Source of the DNA: Bog-756 sp963831535
GTDB taxonomy: Bacteria > Actinomycetota > Acidimicrobiia > Acidimicrobiales > RAAP-2
Assembly: GCA_963831535.1 (NCBI GenBank)
Contig: CAWHQP010000010.1
Location: 372,001 to 436,000 of the forward strand
Direction of reading: 5' to 3'
DNA length: 64,000 bases
Position numbers and translations under genes: made by a program
Part shown: positions 9,783-18,715 of the stretch, in pieces
How positions within the stretch are numbered: position 1 is the first letter of the stretch
How the letters are laid out: every line of letters starts with the position of its first letter
The notes under the pieces: model-generated
Database searches by the model: none
The model's input: only the letters and a program-made list of their open reading frames with translations
Told to the model about the DNA's origin: nothing

Positions 9783-10723
9783 GTGAATCGTCTCGGGATG
9801 ACCATCCCTCTGCCAGCAGAACTCAGGGAACACCCAGATCTGTTCAAGAAGATCGAGGACCTTGGCTACACCGACGCGTGGTCAGCTGAGGTCGACGGCG
9901 CAGACGCCTTTACTCCACTCGCTCTTGCAGCTTGCGCAACGGAGGGCCTCCGGCTCGGCACTGCCATCGTTCCCGTGTACACCCGAGGCGCCGCATTACT
10001 GGCCCAGAGTGCTGCGACATTGGCCTCTCTTGCTCCAGGGCGCTTCATCCTCGGCTTGGGGTCGAGTTCAAAAGTGATCGTGGAGAGGTGGAATGCTGAG
10101 GAGTTTTCTAAGCCGTACGAGCGCACTCGCGACATGCTTCATTTCGTCCGTGAGGCCTTTACTGGAGAACGAGTTTCCCGGGACTACGAAACCTTTTCAG
10201 TTCAGGGATTCCGGCTTTCTCTCGTGCCGGACGAGAAGCCGCCGATCTACATCGCCGGCCTTCGCCCGGGAATGTTGAAGCTCGGCGCTCATGAAGCTGA
10301 CGGCGTGATCGTCAATTGGCTCTCCCCGACCGACGTGAAGCAGGTGTCCGCGGTCACCGGTAGCTGCGACATCGTCGGCACGTATATTTGTCATCGCCAG
10401 TTCTGATCGCGCACGCGAGGGCTATCGGGCGGAAGATGATTCTCAACTATCTGAACGTGCCGGCGTACATTGCCCAACAGAAGTGGTTGGGTCGTGACGC
10501 CTTGCAACCCATGTGGGCCCTGATGGCTGAGCGCGATAGGTCAGCTGCCGCAAAGGCCATCCCGGACAGCGTCGTCGATGACTTGATCGTTCACGGGAGC
10601 CCAGAGGAATGCCGAGTTCGAATTGAGGCATATAGGGACTGCGGTGTGACAACACCGGTGCCGGCGATCATTTACCACGAAGGCAAGCTTGAGGAGACAC
10701 TGAGCAGAATTGCTCGTCAATGA
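9783..10723 (+). CDS. LLM-class (F420-dependent, luciferase-like) oxidoreductase, frame broken
   Basis: A TIM-barrel luciferase-like monooxygenase or F420-dependent reductase of about 313 aa. The first frame (GTG at 9783 behind GGGGAAG, to about 10385) shows the N-terminal beta-strand MTIPLP, LGTAIVPVYTR and RFILGLGSSS, all typical of the family. The reading frame is then lost between about 10380 and 10415 and recovers in another frame at AIGRKMILNYLNVPAYIAQQ to the stop at 10723. The bridging bases around CGTATATTTGTCATCGCC read RIFVIASSD in the third frame, the expected family strand, so two small indels are needed. Sequencing error is likely. Confidence 0.75.
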
Positions 10724-10756
10724 TCTTGTAGCTATTCATCGAGAGAAGGAGTAGGG

Positions 10757-11530
10757 ATGGACATTTCCGAATTCGAAGAACTGATTTACACCGTCGAAGA
10801 CGGAGCGGCTTGGATTCGTTTTAACCGACCTGAACAAATGAACTCGTTCACCTCCAGACTCTACGGCGAGGTGAAGTGGGCCGTGCGGCAAGCTCAGGCA
10901 GATCCGAACGTGGACATCATCGTGATAACCGGCAGCGGTCAAGCTTTCGCTACCGGAGGGGACCTCAAAGAGACCTTGGAGCTCCTGAAGACCACTGAGA
11001 CGCCTACGGAACGTAGTCTCCTCGGTCATAAGTTCTTCGATGCCGTACCCTGGAACGACATGCGGGATTGCCCCAAGACAATCATCGGGGCAATCAATGG
11101 CTACTGCATGGCCGGAGGACTCATTACCGCCGCATGGTGTGATATCTCAATCGCTGCGGAAAGCGCCACCTTCTCCCTCCCGGAAGCAAAAGTCGGTGTC
11201 GCCGAGACGTGGTCTTCCGCCGTGCTCTTTGGGCGAGTGCCGTTCCCGAAGCTCAAGTACCTACTGTTCACAGGCAAGCGAATCAGTGCCGACGAGGCCG
11301 AGCGGATCGGCTTCGTTACCGAGGTGGTGCCAGACAGTGCGTTGGAGAGTCGGGTTCGGGAGGTAATCGGCGAAGTCCGTGAGACGTCGCCCGTGGCCCG
11401 CGCCCTTTTCAAGGACTACCTGCACGACTTGGTTCCGCGGTTCCGCAACGCCGGCAAGGAGGCGTTTGAGGGTGGCGAGATCGTCGAGGGGCTAAGCGCA
11501 TTTAAGGAAAAAAGGCAGGCGAACTATTGA
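10757..11530 (+). CDS. Enoyl-CoA hydratase/isomerase family protein (crotonase)
   Basis: The 257-aa protein starts at an ATG with GAGAGAAGGAG just upstream. It has the crotonase core: FNRPEQMNSFTSRLY, the oxyanion-hole segments GQAFATGGDLKE and INGYCMAGGLITAAWCD, and TFSLPEAKVGV with Glu in a catalytic position. It is likely an enoyl-CoA hydratase. It follows the LLM gene by 34 bases and its TGA overlaps the TTG start of the next gene, so it belongs to the plus-strand operon 9783-13555. Confidence 0.88.
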   Translation: MDISEFEELIYTVEDGAAWIRFNRPEQMNSFTSRLYGEVKWAVRQAQADPNVDIIVITGSGQAFATGGDLKETLELLKTTETPTERSLLGHKFFDAVPWNDMRDCPKTIIGAINGYCMAGGLITAAWCDISIAAESATFSLPEAKVGVAETWSSAVLFGRVPFPKLKYLLFTGKRISADEAERIGFVTEVVPDSALESRVREVIGEVRETSPVARALFKDYLHDLVPRFRNAGKEAFEGGEIVEGLSAFKEKRQANY

Positions 11531-12322
11531 CTCCTGTTGATGACTCACCTCGCCGTCCCGTTGCACTGGTCACTGGGGCTAGTCGAGGCATTGGACGCGC
11601 AACTGCCTTGGCATTGGCACGCTCACATGACCTCATCGTGCATTACAGACGTGACGAAGCTGGAGCACGAAGCGTCGCCGAAGAACTGACACGACTCGGA
11701 GCGCGGGCCATCGTGGTTAGGGCTGAGCTGGAGGATCCCGATGAGCTAGACGCAATGGTCGAAGTGGCCGTCTCCGAGTTCCAAACGATCTCAGTGCTCG
11801 TGGCTAACGCCGCCGCAGGGGCGTTTCTCCCGGTGCTCTCCACGAGCGAAGAAAAGGTGTCGCGAACCCTCAACACAATTGTGGCTGAGTTTCCTACACC
11901 TGATTCGACGGCTCGAGCCTCATTTCCCCAATTCAGGCCGCGTGGTAGTGATCAGCGGCCTCGATGCGCGCTTCGCGGTTCCTAACCACGGAGTGATCGG
12001 AGCATCGAAGGCAGCACTGGAGTCGCTCGTCAGGAACTTGGCCGTCGAGTTCGGCCCCCGATATATCACAGTGAACGCAATCGCCCCTGGGCCAGTGGCA
12101 ACGGACTCGTTGCAGTACGCCATCGAGCAGCTTCCGGCGCAGGACCGGTATCTCCTTGACGCCATTCCCATGCACAAGATGGCTCAGCCGGAGGATGTGG
12201 CGTCGGTAATTGAGTTCTTGACTGGCCCTGGTGCTTCATACATTTCCGGAGCGGTCATCCCGGTAGATGGTGGGTTGAGTGCAGGAGGGGGACCTTGGGT
12301 TCCGCTTCACTTCACGGATTGA
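11527..12322 (+). CDS. Short-chain dehydrogenase/reductase, FabL-like, with unusual active-site residue (one frame break)
   Basis: About 264 aa when the two frames are joined near 11875. The N-terminal frame carries the nucleotide-binding motif VTGASRGIGRATALALA and the ANAAAGAF strand; the second frame continues with FLHLIRRLEPHF, RVVVISG and GASKAALESLVRNLAVEF, then a C-terminal PVDGG. The spacing around the Lys resembles FabL (enoyl-ACP reductase III), where Tyr lies seven residues before Lys; here that position is His. It may be a divergent reductase or a non-canonical member. Start is TTG overlapping the previous stop (TTGA). Confidence 0.75.
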
Positions 12323-12388
12323 ATTCCGCGTGAGTATCCCAATTGCTCGTAAACAAATGGCCTGTACCACGGGGAAGAAGTACCCAGA

Positions 12389-13555
12389 TTGCTGACCTCA
12401 TCTGGCCCGCTGTCAGGAATTCGGATCATCGAGGTTGCCTCGATCGGCCCCGCACCGTTTGGCTGCATGGTGCTCTCTGACCTTGGTGCCGATGTGATCC
12501 GGATTGATCGATTGACCAAGGACGAGGATACTCCAGAAGTTGGTGTGACAGATGTTCTCAATCGAGGACGGCGCTCGATCGCTATCGACCTTAAACGGGC
12601 CAGTGGCCGCTCGGTCCTGTTCAAACTGCTGAAAGAATCTGATGCTCTGGTCGAAGGGTTCCGCCCAGGAGTGGCTGAGCGCCTCGGATTCGGTCCAGAA
12701 GTCTGTATGGAAATACGCCCTTCTCTGGTTTACGGCCGCATGACCGGTTGGGGCCAACAGGGACCCCTTTCCGGCAGAGTTGGGCACGACATCAATTTCA
12801 TCAGCGTGGCCGGTGCGTTGGATCCGATCGGTCGTGCCGGTGACAAACCCGTCGTGCCCCTAAATCTCGTGGGCGATTTTGGGGGCGGAGGGATGCTCTT
12901 GGCTCTTGGAATCGTTAGCGGCATCCTTGAGGCGCGTCAGTCTGGCTTAGGGCAGGTCGTAGATGCATCGATGGTGGACGGATCTGCACTGCTTACGACC
13001 ATGTTCCACGGCCTCCGTGCTTCGGGGCAGTGGCACGATGAGAGAGGCACGAACGCTGTGCAGTCAGGAGCACACTTTTACGAGGTTTATGAAACAGCAG
13101 GCGGAGAACACATATCGCTGGGAGCTGTTGAGCGTCGCTTCTACGCTGAGGCCCTTGATGTCATGAACCTAGCGAGCCAGGACCTTCCGGATCAGTTCGA
13201 TGAGGCTCATTGGCCAGAGATGAAGCGACTGTTTGCCCGAGTCTTCTTGTCAGCATCTCGGGAGGAGTGGTGCCGAAGGTTTGAGGGACGAGACGCTTGC
13301 TTTGCTCCAGTTCTATCATTGTCAGATGCACCGGAGTACGGTGCGAACGTTGAGAGGGGTGTATTTGTGAGCCTCGGCGACTGCGTTCAGCCAGCACCAG
13401 CGCCTCGGTTCAGTCGTACACCGGCAAACATCGTTAGGCCACCGCCGCTCCCTGGCGGCAACACCGATGAGATCCTCGCCGAACATGGCTTCGCTCGCGG
13501 ATCCATAGCGGAGCTGAAGCGAAAGGGGATCGTCACGCAGTCCGACTCCTACTGA
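12389..13555 (+). CDS. CaiB/BaiF (class III) CoA-transferase
   Basis: This 388-aa protein has the class III CoA-transferase fold: GIRIIEVASIGPAP at the N-terminus, DLGADVIRIDR, NRGRRSIAIDLK, and QVVDASMVDGSALL containing the Asp expected to form the aspartyl-CoA intermediate. These enzymes move CoA between carboxylic acids and include racemases such as alpha-methylacyl-CoA racemase; the sequence RTPANI near the C-terminus fits either. It starts with TTG behind GGGGAAGAAG and ends the plus-strand operon. Confidence 0.87.
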   Translation: MLTSSGPLSGIRIIEVASIGPAPFGCMVLSDLGADVIRIDRLTKDEDTPEVGVTDVLNRGRRSIAIDLKRASGRSVLFKLLKESDALVEGFRPGVAERLGFGPEVCMEIRPSLVYGRMTGWGQQGPLSGRVGHDINFISVAGALDPIGRAGDKPVVPLNLVGDFGGGGMLLALGIVSGILEARQSGLGQVVDASMVDGSALLTTMFHGLRASGQWHDERGTNAVQSGAHFYEVYETAGGEHISLGAVERRFYAEALDVMNLASQDLPDQFDEAHWPEMKRLFARVFLSASREEWCRRFEGRDACFAPVLSLSDAPEYGANVERGVFVSLGDCVQPAPAPRFSRTPANIVRPPPLPGGNTDEILAEHGFARGSIAELKRKGIVTQSDSY

Positions 13556-13567
13556 CCGCTTTGACAC

Positions 13568-14689
13568 TCACGAGGAGATATAGGAGGGAAGCGCATCGAG
13601 TATGCGGCGCGGCGAAGCTAGGACCTCGTAGTCGGTCGATCCGTACTCGGTGAGTGCGCTCTGCAGCCAATCCCCTGTGGCCCCTCGTGCCGTATGTACC
13701 GTCTTCGCGTGACCAAGATGCGCCACCCCCAGGCGATATCCGGCGAACGCCTCATACCATTCGATGCCTTCAGGAGAGTGCCCCGTAAGTTCTTCCCAAA
13801 TTTCTAGGGTGTCACTTCGATCCCCCATCCCTTCGAGCTTGGGACCTGGCCAATGCTCTTCGGTGAAAAGCCAGAATCCCAGATCCACGAGCGGTCCTCC
13901 AAGTGAGAGCATCTCCCAATCCAGAAGGGCTACACACTGGAAATCCTTGAACACCATATTGCCCAATCGAGCATCACCCCAGGCAAGGGACGTTGCCGGC
14001 CGTCTTGGAAAGTTCGCCCACAGCCACTCGCGAGCGTTTGTCATGATGGGCACTTCATCCCCCTCAAGAACCCACTCGGCAGCCGACTCCCACTGACGCA
14101 GGTCCTGTTCTAAGCCAGATGTTCCACGTTCCGGCCTCGCCAGGAACCCAAAGCCGTCCAGCTCGATCGAGTGGAGCAAGCAGAGTGCTTCGACCGCCGA
14201 TTGCCACAGCTCATGGCGCTGGCTTGGAGATGCGTTAAAGACGAATCCACCGAGATTGAATGGTGGATTATCCGGAGGGATGAGTCCTTCAACCTGTTGC
14301 ATAATAAGGAATGGGGCGCCAAAGAGAGAATTATCTTCCTCGTACCACAGAACCTCGGGCACTGGTGCTCGACCCTCAGCTCCTAGTATTTCCAGCGCTC
14401 GATACTGGTCTTCGAAGGTATCTTCGTAGAAGTGGCGAAGCCGAGTGGGCTTGATTCGTAGAACGAGGGGCCTCACTTCCGGCACGCCTTCCGTCTCCCA
14501 AGTCGCGGAGAAGAGGAAGGTCTCGTTCGAGGAGCCTGACTCCGATGGGACCGCCAGCGGTGACAACTCAACTCGATGGCTGCCCACAAGTCGGCGCTCC
14601 AGCCACTGCGACAAATCAACTTGGGTCTTCTCGAGATCGCGCCCGAGGTCTAGCTTGTCCGCCCGATTGCTCCTGGACTCAGAAGACAT
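13568..14689 (-). CDS. APH-fold phosphotransferase family protein
   Basis: A 373-aa kinase-like protein related to ACAD10/aminoglycoside-phosphotransferase-fold proteins seen in acyl-CoA catabolic clusters. Visible are the N-terminal nucleotide-loop strand LSPLAVPSESGSSNETFLF, FLIMQQVEG, the catalytic loop WGDARLGNMVF (Asp and Asn present, though the usual His before Gly-Asp is Trp) and the metal-binding LLDWEM. ACAD10-type proteins phosphorylate hydroxyacyl-CoA, so a substrate of that kind is plausible but unproven. The ATG at 14689 overlaps the previous stop. Confidence 0.78.
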   Translation of the reverse strand: MSSESRSNRADKLDLGRDLEKTQVDLSQWLERRLVGSHRVELSPLAVPSESGSSNETFLFSATWETEGVPEVRPLVLRIKPTRLRHFYEDTFEDQYRALEILGAEGRAPVPEVLWYEEDNSLFGAPFLIMQQVEGLIPPDNPPFNLGGFVFNASPSQRHELWQSAVEALCLLHSIELDGFGFLARPERGTSGLEQDLRQWESAAEWVLEGDEVPIMTNAREWLWANFPRRPATSLAWGDARLGNMVFKDFQCVALLDWEMLSLGGPLVDLGFWLFTEEHWPGPKLEGMGDRSDTLEIWEELTGHSPEGIEWYEAFAGYRLGVAHLGHAKTVHTARGATGDWLQSALTEYGSTDYEVLASPRRILDALPSYISS

Positions 14690-15726
14690 CAACCCCCCCG
14701 AAGTTCGACAGTGGTCATCCGCTGATTGCGCTCGAGCATTCCGTATCCAGTCTCTCCGTCAGTCCAATCGAGTGAGATAGGACACTCAACGATTACGAGC
14801 GGGTCACTCTGTCTGACATTGACGCCTAGGGAGCGGTCATGTGGATCGCAGATGGTCATTGTCGCCGCATGCAGAGTCTGTCCCCTGAGGCGAATCTCTT
14901 CACCGTTGAGTTCTAGGCCCAAAGCGAACGACGAAGGCTCGCCGTCCGTCGTTCTCAGCGTCGGCAGTTCTCTGACCCCCAAGAGGGTCATGGAGTGGTC
15001 TTCCCATAGATAGCCGATCTGGGTTGTCAGCTCGCCCGACAACCGCTTTATCCCTTCATTGGCCATAACCACTCGGCCGCTCTCAAAGCTCGCATGTGCG
15101 AAGTGATCTCCGCCGAAGTCCTTTAGATTGCGCCCCCCAACCGAATGGTCGCGATATCCAAAGCCACTAAGCGGAATGGCCCGCCCGCCAATGATCGCGG
15201 ATCCACTGGCCCTGAAGGCCTGCTGGTGATGAAACTTGGCCCACTCTGTCGGTCCTGCCTTGAGGGCGGCGAACAGATCGAACACGGGGGCCATCGCCTC
15301 AAACTCGAGTTCGAGTTTTAGAGGTTCGGTTGGTCCAGATCCAACCAGGCGACCAGCTGCATCCAACGTCGTCACTCGCTCGGTGGCACCGTCAAAGACG
15401 AGTCGCCAACGTCTCTGAAGCTCGGTGCAACGGAAGCGGATGTTTCCGGCGTTCGGTCCTCGATTGTCGTCGGCGCGTCCAAAGGACCGTGAGACGAGTA
15501 GCTCGTCCTCATTCAGAAAGAGGATGAACAGACCCCTCCAGAGCTCGCTATCGCCATGATGCGTGCCGCAGTGAGTCCGAACAGAGATGCCCGAGACAGG
15601 ATCGCCAAATTGGAAGAACATGTTCTCTGACCAGCCCTCAACCGTCAGATCCGGCTGATGAAGTAGATCAGCCTCAGGATCGACATTGAACGGATTCTCG
15701 CCGCCGAACGCCGTACTGCTCGTCAT
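14689..15726 (-). CDS. DUF7065/DUF7064-like protein of unknown function
   Basis: A 345-aa cytosolic protein without signal peptide or membrane segment. The pattern of short beta strands, with GYRDHSVGGRN around residue 190 and GGDHFAHASF, recalls actinobacterial proteins with CrtC/AttH-like lipocalin domains that sit in sterol and terpenoid degradation clusters. I recognise the family only loosely. It starts at an ATG behind GGAGAG and its TGA overlaps the start of the kinase-like gene, which suggests joint action. Confidence 0.6.
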   Translation of the reverse strand: MTSSTAFGGENPFNVDPEADLLHQPDLTVEGWSENMFFQFGDPVSGISVRTHCGTHHGDSELWRGLFILFLNEDELLVSRSFGRADDNRGPNAGNIRFRCTELQRRWRLVFDGATERVTTLDAAGRLVGSGPTEPLKLELEFEAMAPVFDLFAALKAGPTEWAKFHHQQAFRASGSAIIGGRAIPLSGFGYRDHSVGGRNLKDFGGDHFAHASFESGRVVMANEGIKRLSGELTTQIGYLWEDHSMTLLGVRELPTLRTTDGEPSSFALGLELNGEEIRLRGQTLHAATMTICDPHDRSLGVNVRQSDPLVIVECPISLDWTDGETGYGMLERNQRMTTVELRGG

Positions 15727-15745
15727 GTTGCTCTCCGAATGCGGG

Positions 15746-15770
15746 TAGTATTTACTTACTTCATTCTACT
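15746..15770. promoter_or_regulatory. AGTAAGT-type inverted repeat in promoter region
   Basis: GTAGTA, then TTTACTTACTT, then ATTCTAC lies upstream of the DUF7065-like gene. GTAG and CTAC at the ends are inverted, and the ACTTACT core is the complement of the AGTAAGT half-site at 9735 and resembles the sites at 3516 and 9684. Confidence 0.35.
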
Positions 15771-15836
15771 CGTCTCGGCACGCTCGCGCACGAAACGTTG
15801 CGGTAGAGGGCCGGACTCAACAGAGGGGCCATGTTC

Positions 15837-16448
15837 CTATGTTGCGGAAACCGCTTGGCTGAGCAGGAATGTGGCGGTGGAACGACTCACGATCTCACTC
15901 GCCGGGCCGATCACTCTGCCTTCAGCTCGGGCGATGTCACGAGTGAGCCTTTCAGCACTTCCCGAGAGCGCGTAGGTCAGACCAAGTGACGCTGAACCAG
16001 GGTTCTCGATCTGCATCTGAATCATCAGTTCCGAACTACCAAGGATCTCACTGATGGCAATGCTCATGATGGCCTCAAACAGAAGAACAAAAATGCCGGA
16101 GTGCACAAGCCCACTCGGGTCGCAGGCCGCAGGACTGGGAACAAATAGCCCGGCCACCGAGCTCGGGCCTCGACCGATTGAGTGGTCCTCGAAGCTCGCA
16201 CCCACCAGCGCAACCAGGTCGACTTCTCCTTCAGAAGCATCACTCGCGGCCACGCACACGACCGTAGTACCGCCGGGTCGGCACGTCGATGGGGCTTCAG
16301 CCAATGTCAAAGTTAAGCCGAAGGCCTCAAAGAAGTTCTGCCGCGGTTGGGTCAGGCGCCGCTCGTGGTTGCCCGCCTCCAAGCACATCGGGCATGAACC
16401 ACTAGAAGCGACGCCTGCCGCAGGACTCTCGATAGTCGACAGCAACAT
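15837..16448 (-). CDS. Hotdog-fold thioesterase-like protein
   Basis: A 203-aa protein with a central hotdog-type helix, GLVHSGIFVLLFEAIMSIAISEIL, in the position where PaaI/4HBT thioesterases have HGGxxxxLxD. It has a possible zinc-like pair C..C near the N-terminus (SCPMC). It probably hydrolyses or binds an acyl-CoA of the pathway. The ribosome site is weak, so the start could be further in. Divergent from the flavin reductase gene. Confidence 0.6.
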   Translation of the reverse strand: MLLSTIESPAAGVASSGSCPMCLEAGNHERRLTQPRQNFFEAFGLTLTLAEAPSTCRPGGTTVVCVAASDASEGEVDLVALVGASFEDHSIGRGPSSVAGLFVPSPAACDPSGLVHSGIFVLLFEAIMSIAISEILGSSELMIQMQIENPGSASLGLTYALSGSAERLTRDIARAEGRVIGPASEIVSRSTATFLLSQAVSAT

Positions 16449-16548
16449 TCCCGAACGCGATCTCCGGGCTCACCGTTGGTATCCAGCGAATCTCCGACCG
16501 ACCAGTGGGCAAGATCCTGGACTCACTTCAGGTCAATGAGAGGACATC

Positions 16549-17043
16549 ATGTTTGTTATCGGATCGGATGAGGTTCATGTGGATCTTCTCAAGACAACGT
16601 TCGGCTGCTTTCCCAGCGGCGTCACGGCGCTGTGCGCCATGATTGATGGCTCGCCAGTCGGTATGGCCGCAAGCTCCTTCACGTCGGTTTCGCTGAGTCC
16701 GCCCCTGGTTTCGATATGTATCGCCAATAGCTCGACGACGTGGCCGTTGCTGCGTTCGGCATCCCATCTCGGTCTCAGTATTCTGGGAGCAGAACACGAG
16801 GGTGCTGCCCGCCAGCTGGCATCGAAGTCCAGAGACAGATTCACTGGGCTGGGCACCGATACGGCGGAAAGTGGCGCCATTTTCCTAGAGGGTTCGTCCG
16901 CCTGGTTGGAGTGCTCGGTCTATGAGGAGATCGCGGCTGGAGACCACGCCCTGTTGCTGCTCAAGGTCAGCGGGGTGCTTCCCTTTCCGCATGTCTCTCC
17001 CCTCGTCTTTCACGGAAGTGCCTTCCGGCAAATGGGAAGCTAA
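16549..17043 (+). CDS. Flavin reductase-like domain protein (FMN/FAD-binding, HpaC/HsaB family)
   Basis: A 164-aa flavin reductase with the family's start FGCFPSGVTALCAMIDG, SPVGMAASSFTSVSLSPPLVSI, and SILGAEHEGAARQLA. Such enzymes supply reduced flavin to oxygenases of the acyl-CoA dehydrogenase fold. The partial gene at 1-645 is the obvious partner, although the two lie 16 kb apart. Start ATG is preceded by GAGAGG. The gene ends only a few bases before the truncated integrase. Confidence 0.88.
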   Translation: MFVIGSDEVHVDLLKTTFGCFPSGVTALCAMIDGSPVGMAASSFTSVSLSPPLVSICIANSSTTWPLLRSASHLGLSILGAEHEGAARQLASKSRDRFTGLGTDTAESGAIFLEGSSAWLECSVYEEIAAGDHALLLLKVSGVLPFPHVSPLVFHGSAFRQMGS

Positions 17044-17059
17044 TTCGACCCTTCATAGA

Positions 17060-17965
17060 TGCGATTTATTGCCCCGAACGATTCAAGTCGTCCCATACGC
17101 CAGGTCTGCTCGCTGGCCCGCCACAGCTCGACCGTGGTCCGGCCGAGAGTGAGCCACGGGTCCGCTTGGTCTTGGTGGGGTCGATCTCTTCACCGGAGAC
17201 GCCTCAATCAATGTGTAGAACCCTGCCGTCCAGGTCGCTGAACTTCAACGCAGCCAGTTCGCCCCGGCGGGCGCCCGAATCTGCCGCCAGCCGTGTCGGC
17301 AGTCGGACCGGTTCGGCCTTGTGAAGTGATCTACGCGAACTCAACGAGCCATCGAACGCCGCCTCGGCATGCTCCACCAACACCTCGAACACGCGGAGCA
17401 GGGCGAGGAGATCCGGTTCGGGGACGTGCATGCGGGTGCCCGGCCGAGGAGGGCCCCGCATCTCCCGGAGCGGGTTCCGATCGGTGATCGATTCGGACCG
17501 GGCCCAACGGACAGCGGAGCGCAGCACCCGAAAGCGAGCGGAGACCACCGACACCCCGGCCTCGGCCTCCCGCCATCGGGCCATCGGGCCATCGGGCCAT
17601 CGGGGCACACACCGCCTCGGGTCGCAGCATGGCCACCCGCCGTCCGGCAATTGGGTCCGCACTCAACGCCTTGACGTTCGACCGGACCCCGACCCAGGTG
17701 GACGGATGCCAGTCGTGCTGGGCACACAACCACGCTCGAGCAGCTCCCCCACGGTCAGCAACGGTGCGGCCCGCCGGATGGACCGGTACTCGGCGAACTG
17801 GGCGGCCAGCTCCCGGCGGCGCTCCTCGGCGTCCTCGAGCGCTCCGTGAAACCAGAAGGAGCGCTGGACGGTCCGACCGGAGACCGGGTCGACGCCCACG
17901 GCGACACGGATCTCGAACACGCCAGGGCGCTTCTCCCGCAAGGATCCCTCGCCCCAGGCGCCCAT
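17060..17965 (-). pseudogene. Broken tyrosine-type phage integrase (C-terminal catalytic part missing)
   Basis: Three frames together make the N-terminal and middle parts of an actinophage-type integrase: GSLREKRPGVFEIRV and the AMP-binding-like arm domain from 17965, then CAQHDWHPSTWVGVRSNVK (frame shift near 17725), then VSVVSARFRVLRSAVRWA and DSGARRGELAALKFSDLDG, which carries the first catalytic Arg (R of GARRGEL). A further shift is needed near 17210 to read TLGRTTVELWRASEQTWR. The HxxR and catalytic Tyr region is absent; the sequence stops just after the flavin reductase gene. One break coincides with an 8-bp tandem repeat. It is almost certainly non-functional. Confidence 0.8.
17573..17604. 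repeat. Four tandem copies of the 8-bp unit CCATCGGG inside the integrase remnant
   Basis: Four perfect units lie head to tail. Because 8 is not a multiple of 3, gain or loss of a unit shifts the reading frame; family comparison suggests that MARW should be followed directly by REAEAG, whereas here MARWPDGP is repeated. Confidence 0.85.
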
Positions 17966-18067
17966 CGGGCCAAAAATAGGGTCATAAGTAGGGTCACCGG
18001 TGGATCCCTACATTGGCCACCCGCCAGATTCAGGCCCCTGAACAGGGACTACGCCTGGATTTTCGAG

Positions 18068-18107
18068 TGCGCTCGGAGGGATTCGAACCCCCAACCTTCT
18101 GATCCGT
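18068..18107 (-). other. 3' half of tRNA-Arg(ACG), probable attachment-site remnant
   Basis: On the minus strand the sequence reads from the anticodon loop (ACGGATCAGAAGG) through the T-arm (GGGGG TTCGAAT CCCTC) to the acceptor strand CGAGCGC plus A. The 5' half (D-arm and acceptor partner) is absent upstream, so this is not a working tRNA. Duplicated tRNA 3' ends flank integrated elements. Given the orientation, the intact tRNA should lie at higher coordinates, outside this window, with the island between. Confidence 0.75.
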
Positions 18108-18210
18108 ATGGCAAGAGCAATCTTTTCCGTTGCTATACATCCATAGTCCCTGGTCCGATCGTTGTGGAAATCCACGAGTTCCGCCCAAATCTTCTTATTG
18201 GGACCAATTT

Positions 18211-18346
18211 GGAGTAGCAAGGGAGTAGCAAGGGGTCGAAACTGGGCCAAGATCTGATTCCAGTTCTTCGGGTCGCTTCGCACCGGCCGAGACGGAGTAG
18301 CAGTACCCGCCAAATCTGCCTTTGAACAGGTCTTTTCTGGAGTAGC
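18211..18346. repeat. Four direct GGAGTAGC repeats next to the att remnant
   Basis: Copies lie at 18211-18218, 18222-18229, 18294-18301 and 18339-18346, each followed by two purines. Their density beside a tRNA fragment and an integrase suggests integrase arm-type or excisionase binding sites. Confidence 0.6.
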
Positions 18347-18715
18347 GATGGAGTGACTGGCACCGAGGCATCTGTATGTGCAGAATCAGATCCGAGGCAG
18401 CCGGGGGATTCAGGCCAAGAAGGTCAACAGGTGCCTCAGGCGACGAGAGGCCGAGCGAACAACACATCCCACCACCATCGTTGCGAGTCTCAACATTGCT
18501 AAAGAGTTCCGCGATGTACGCCGCTACTTCGGTGTATAAATCGGAACCACAGCCCCAGGTTTGAGTACATTCACCAATCGCTTCAAGTCAGGGACCGATG
18601 CATGGCCCCAGGCGTGGTCGATGGGGGCCTCGTGGTGTGGTCGAGACGGAGCACGGGTAGACGGAGCTAGGGGCTTACAAAGATAGGGCTCTGGAAATAG
18701 TTCCCTCTCCAATCT
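18347..18715. other. No gene found
   Basis: Together with 18108-18210 this is non-coding as far as I can see. Short open frames lack ribosome sites and family patterns. It is probably junction DNA of the island. Confidence 0.5.

Noticed and set aside
17573..17604. CRISPR-like array
   Set aside because: Units are 8 bp without spacers; a simple tandem repeat. No CRISPR array was seen elsewhere.
18068..18140. A complete tRNA gene
   Set aside because: The 3' half is clear but the D-arm and 5' acceptor are missing, so I list it only as a fragment.
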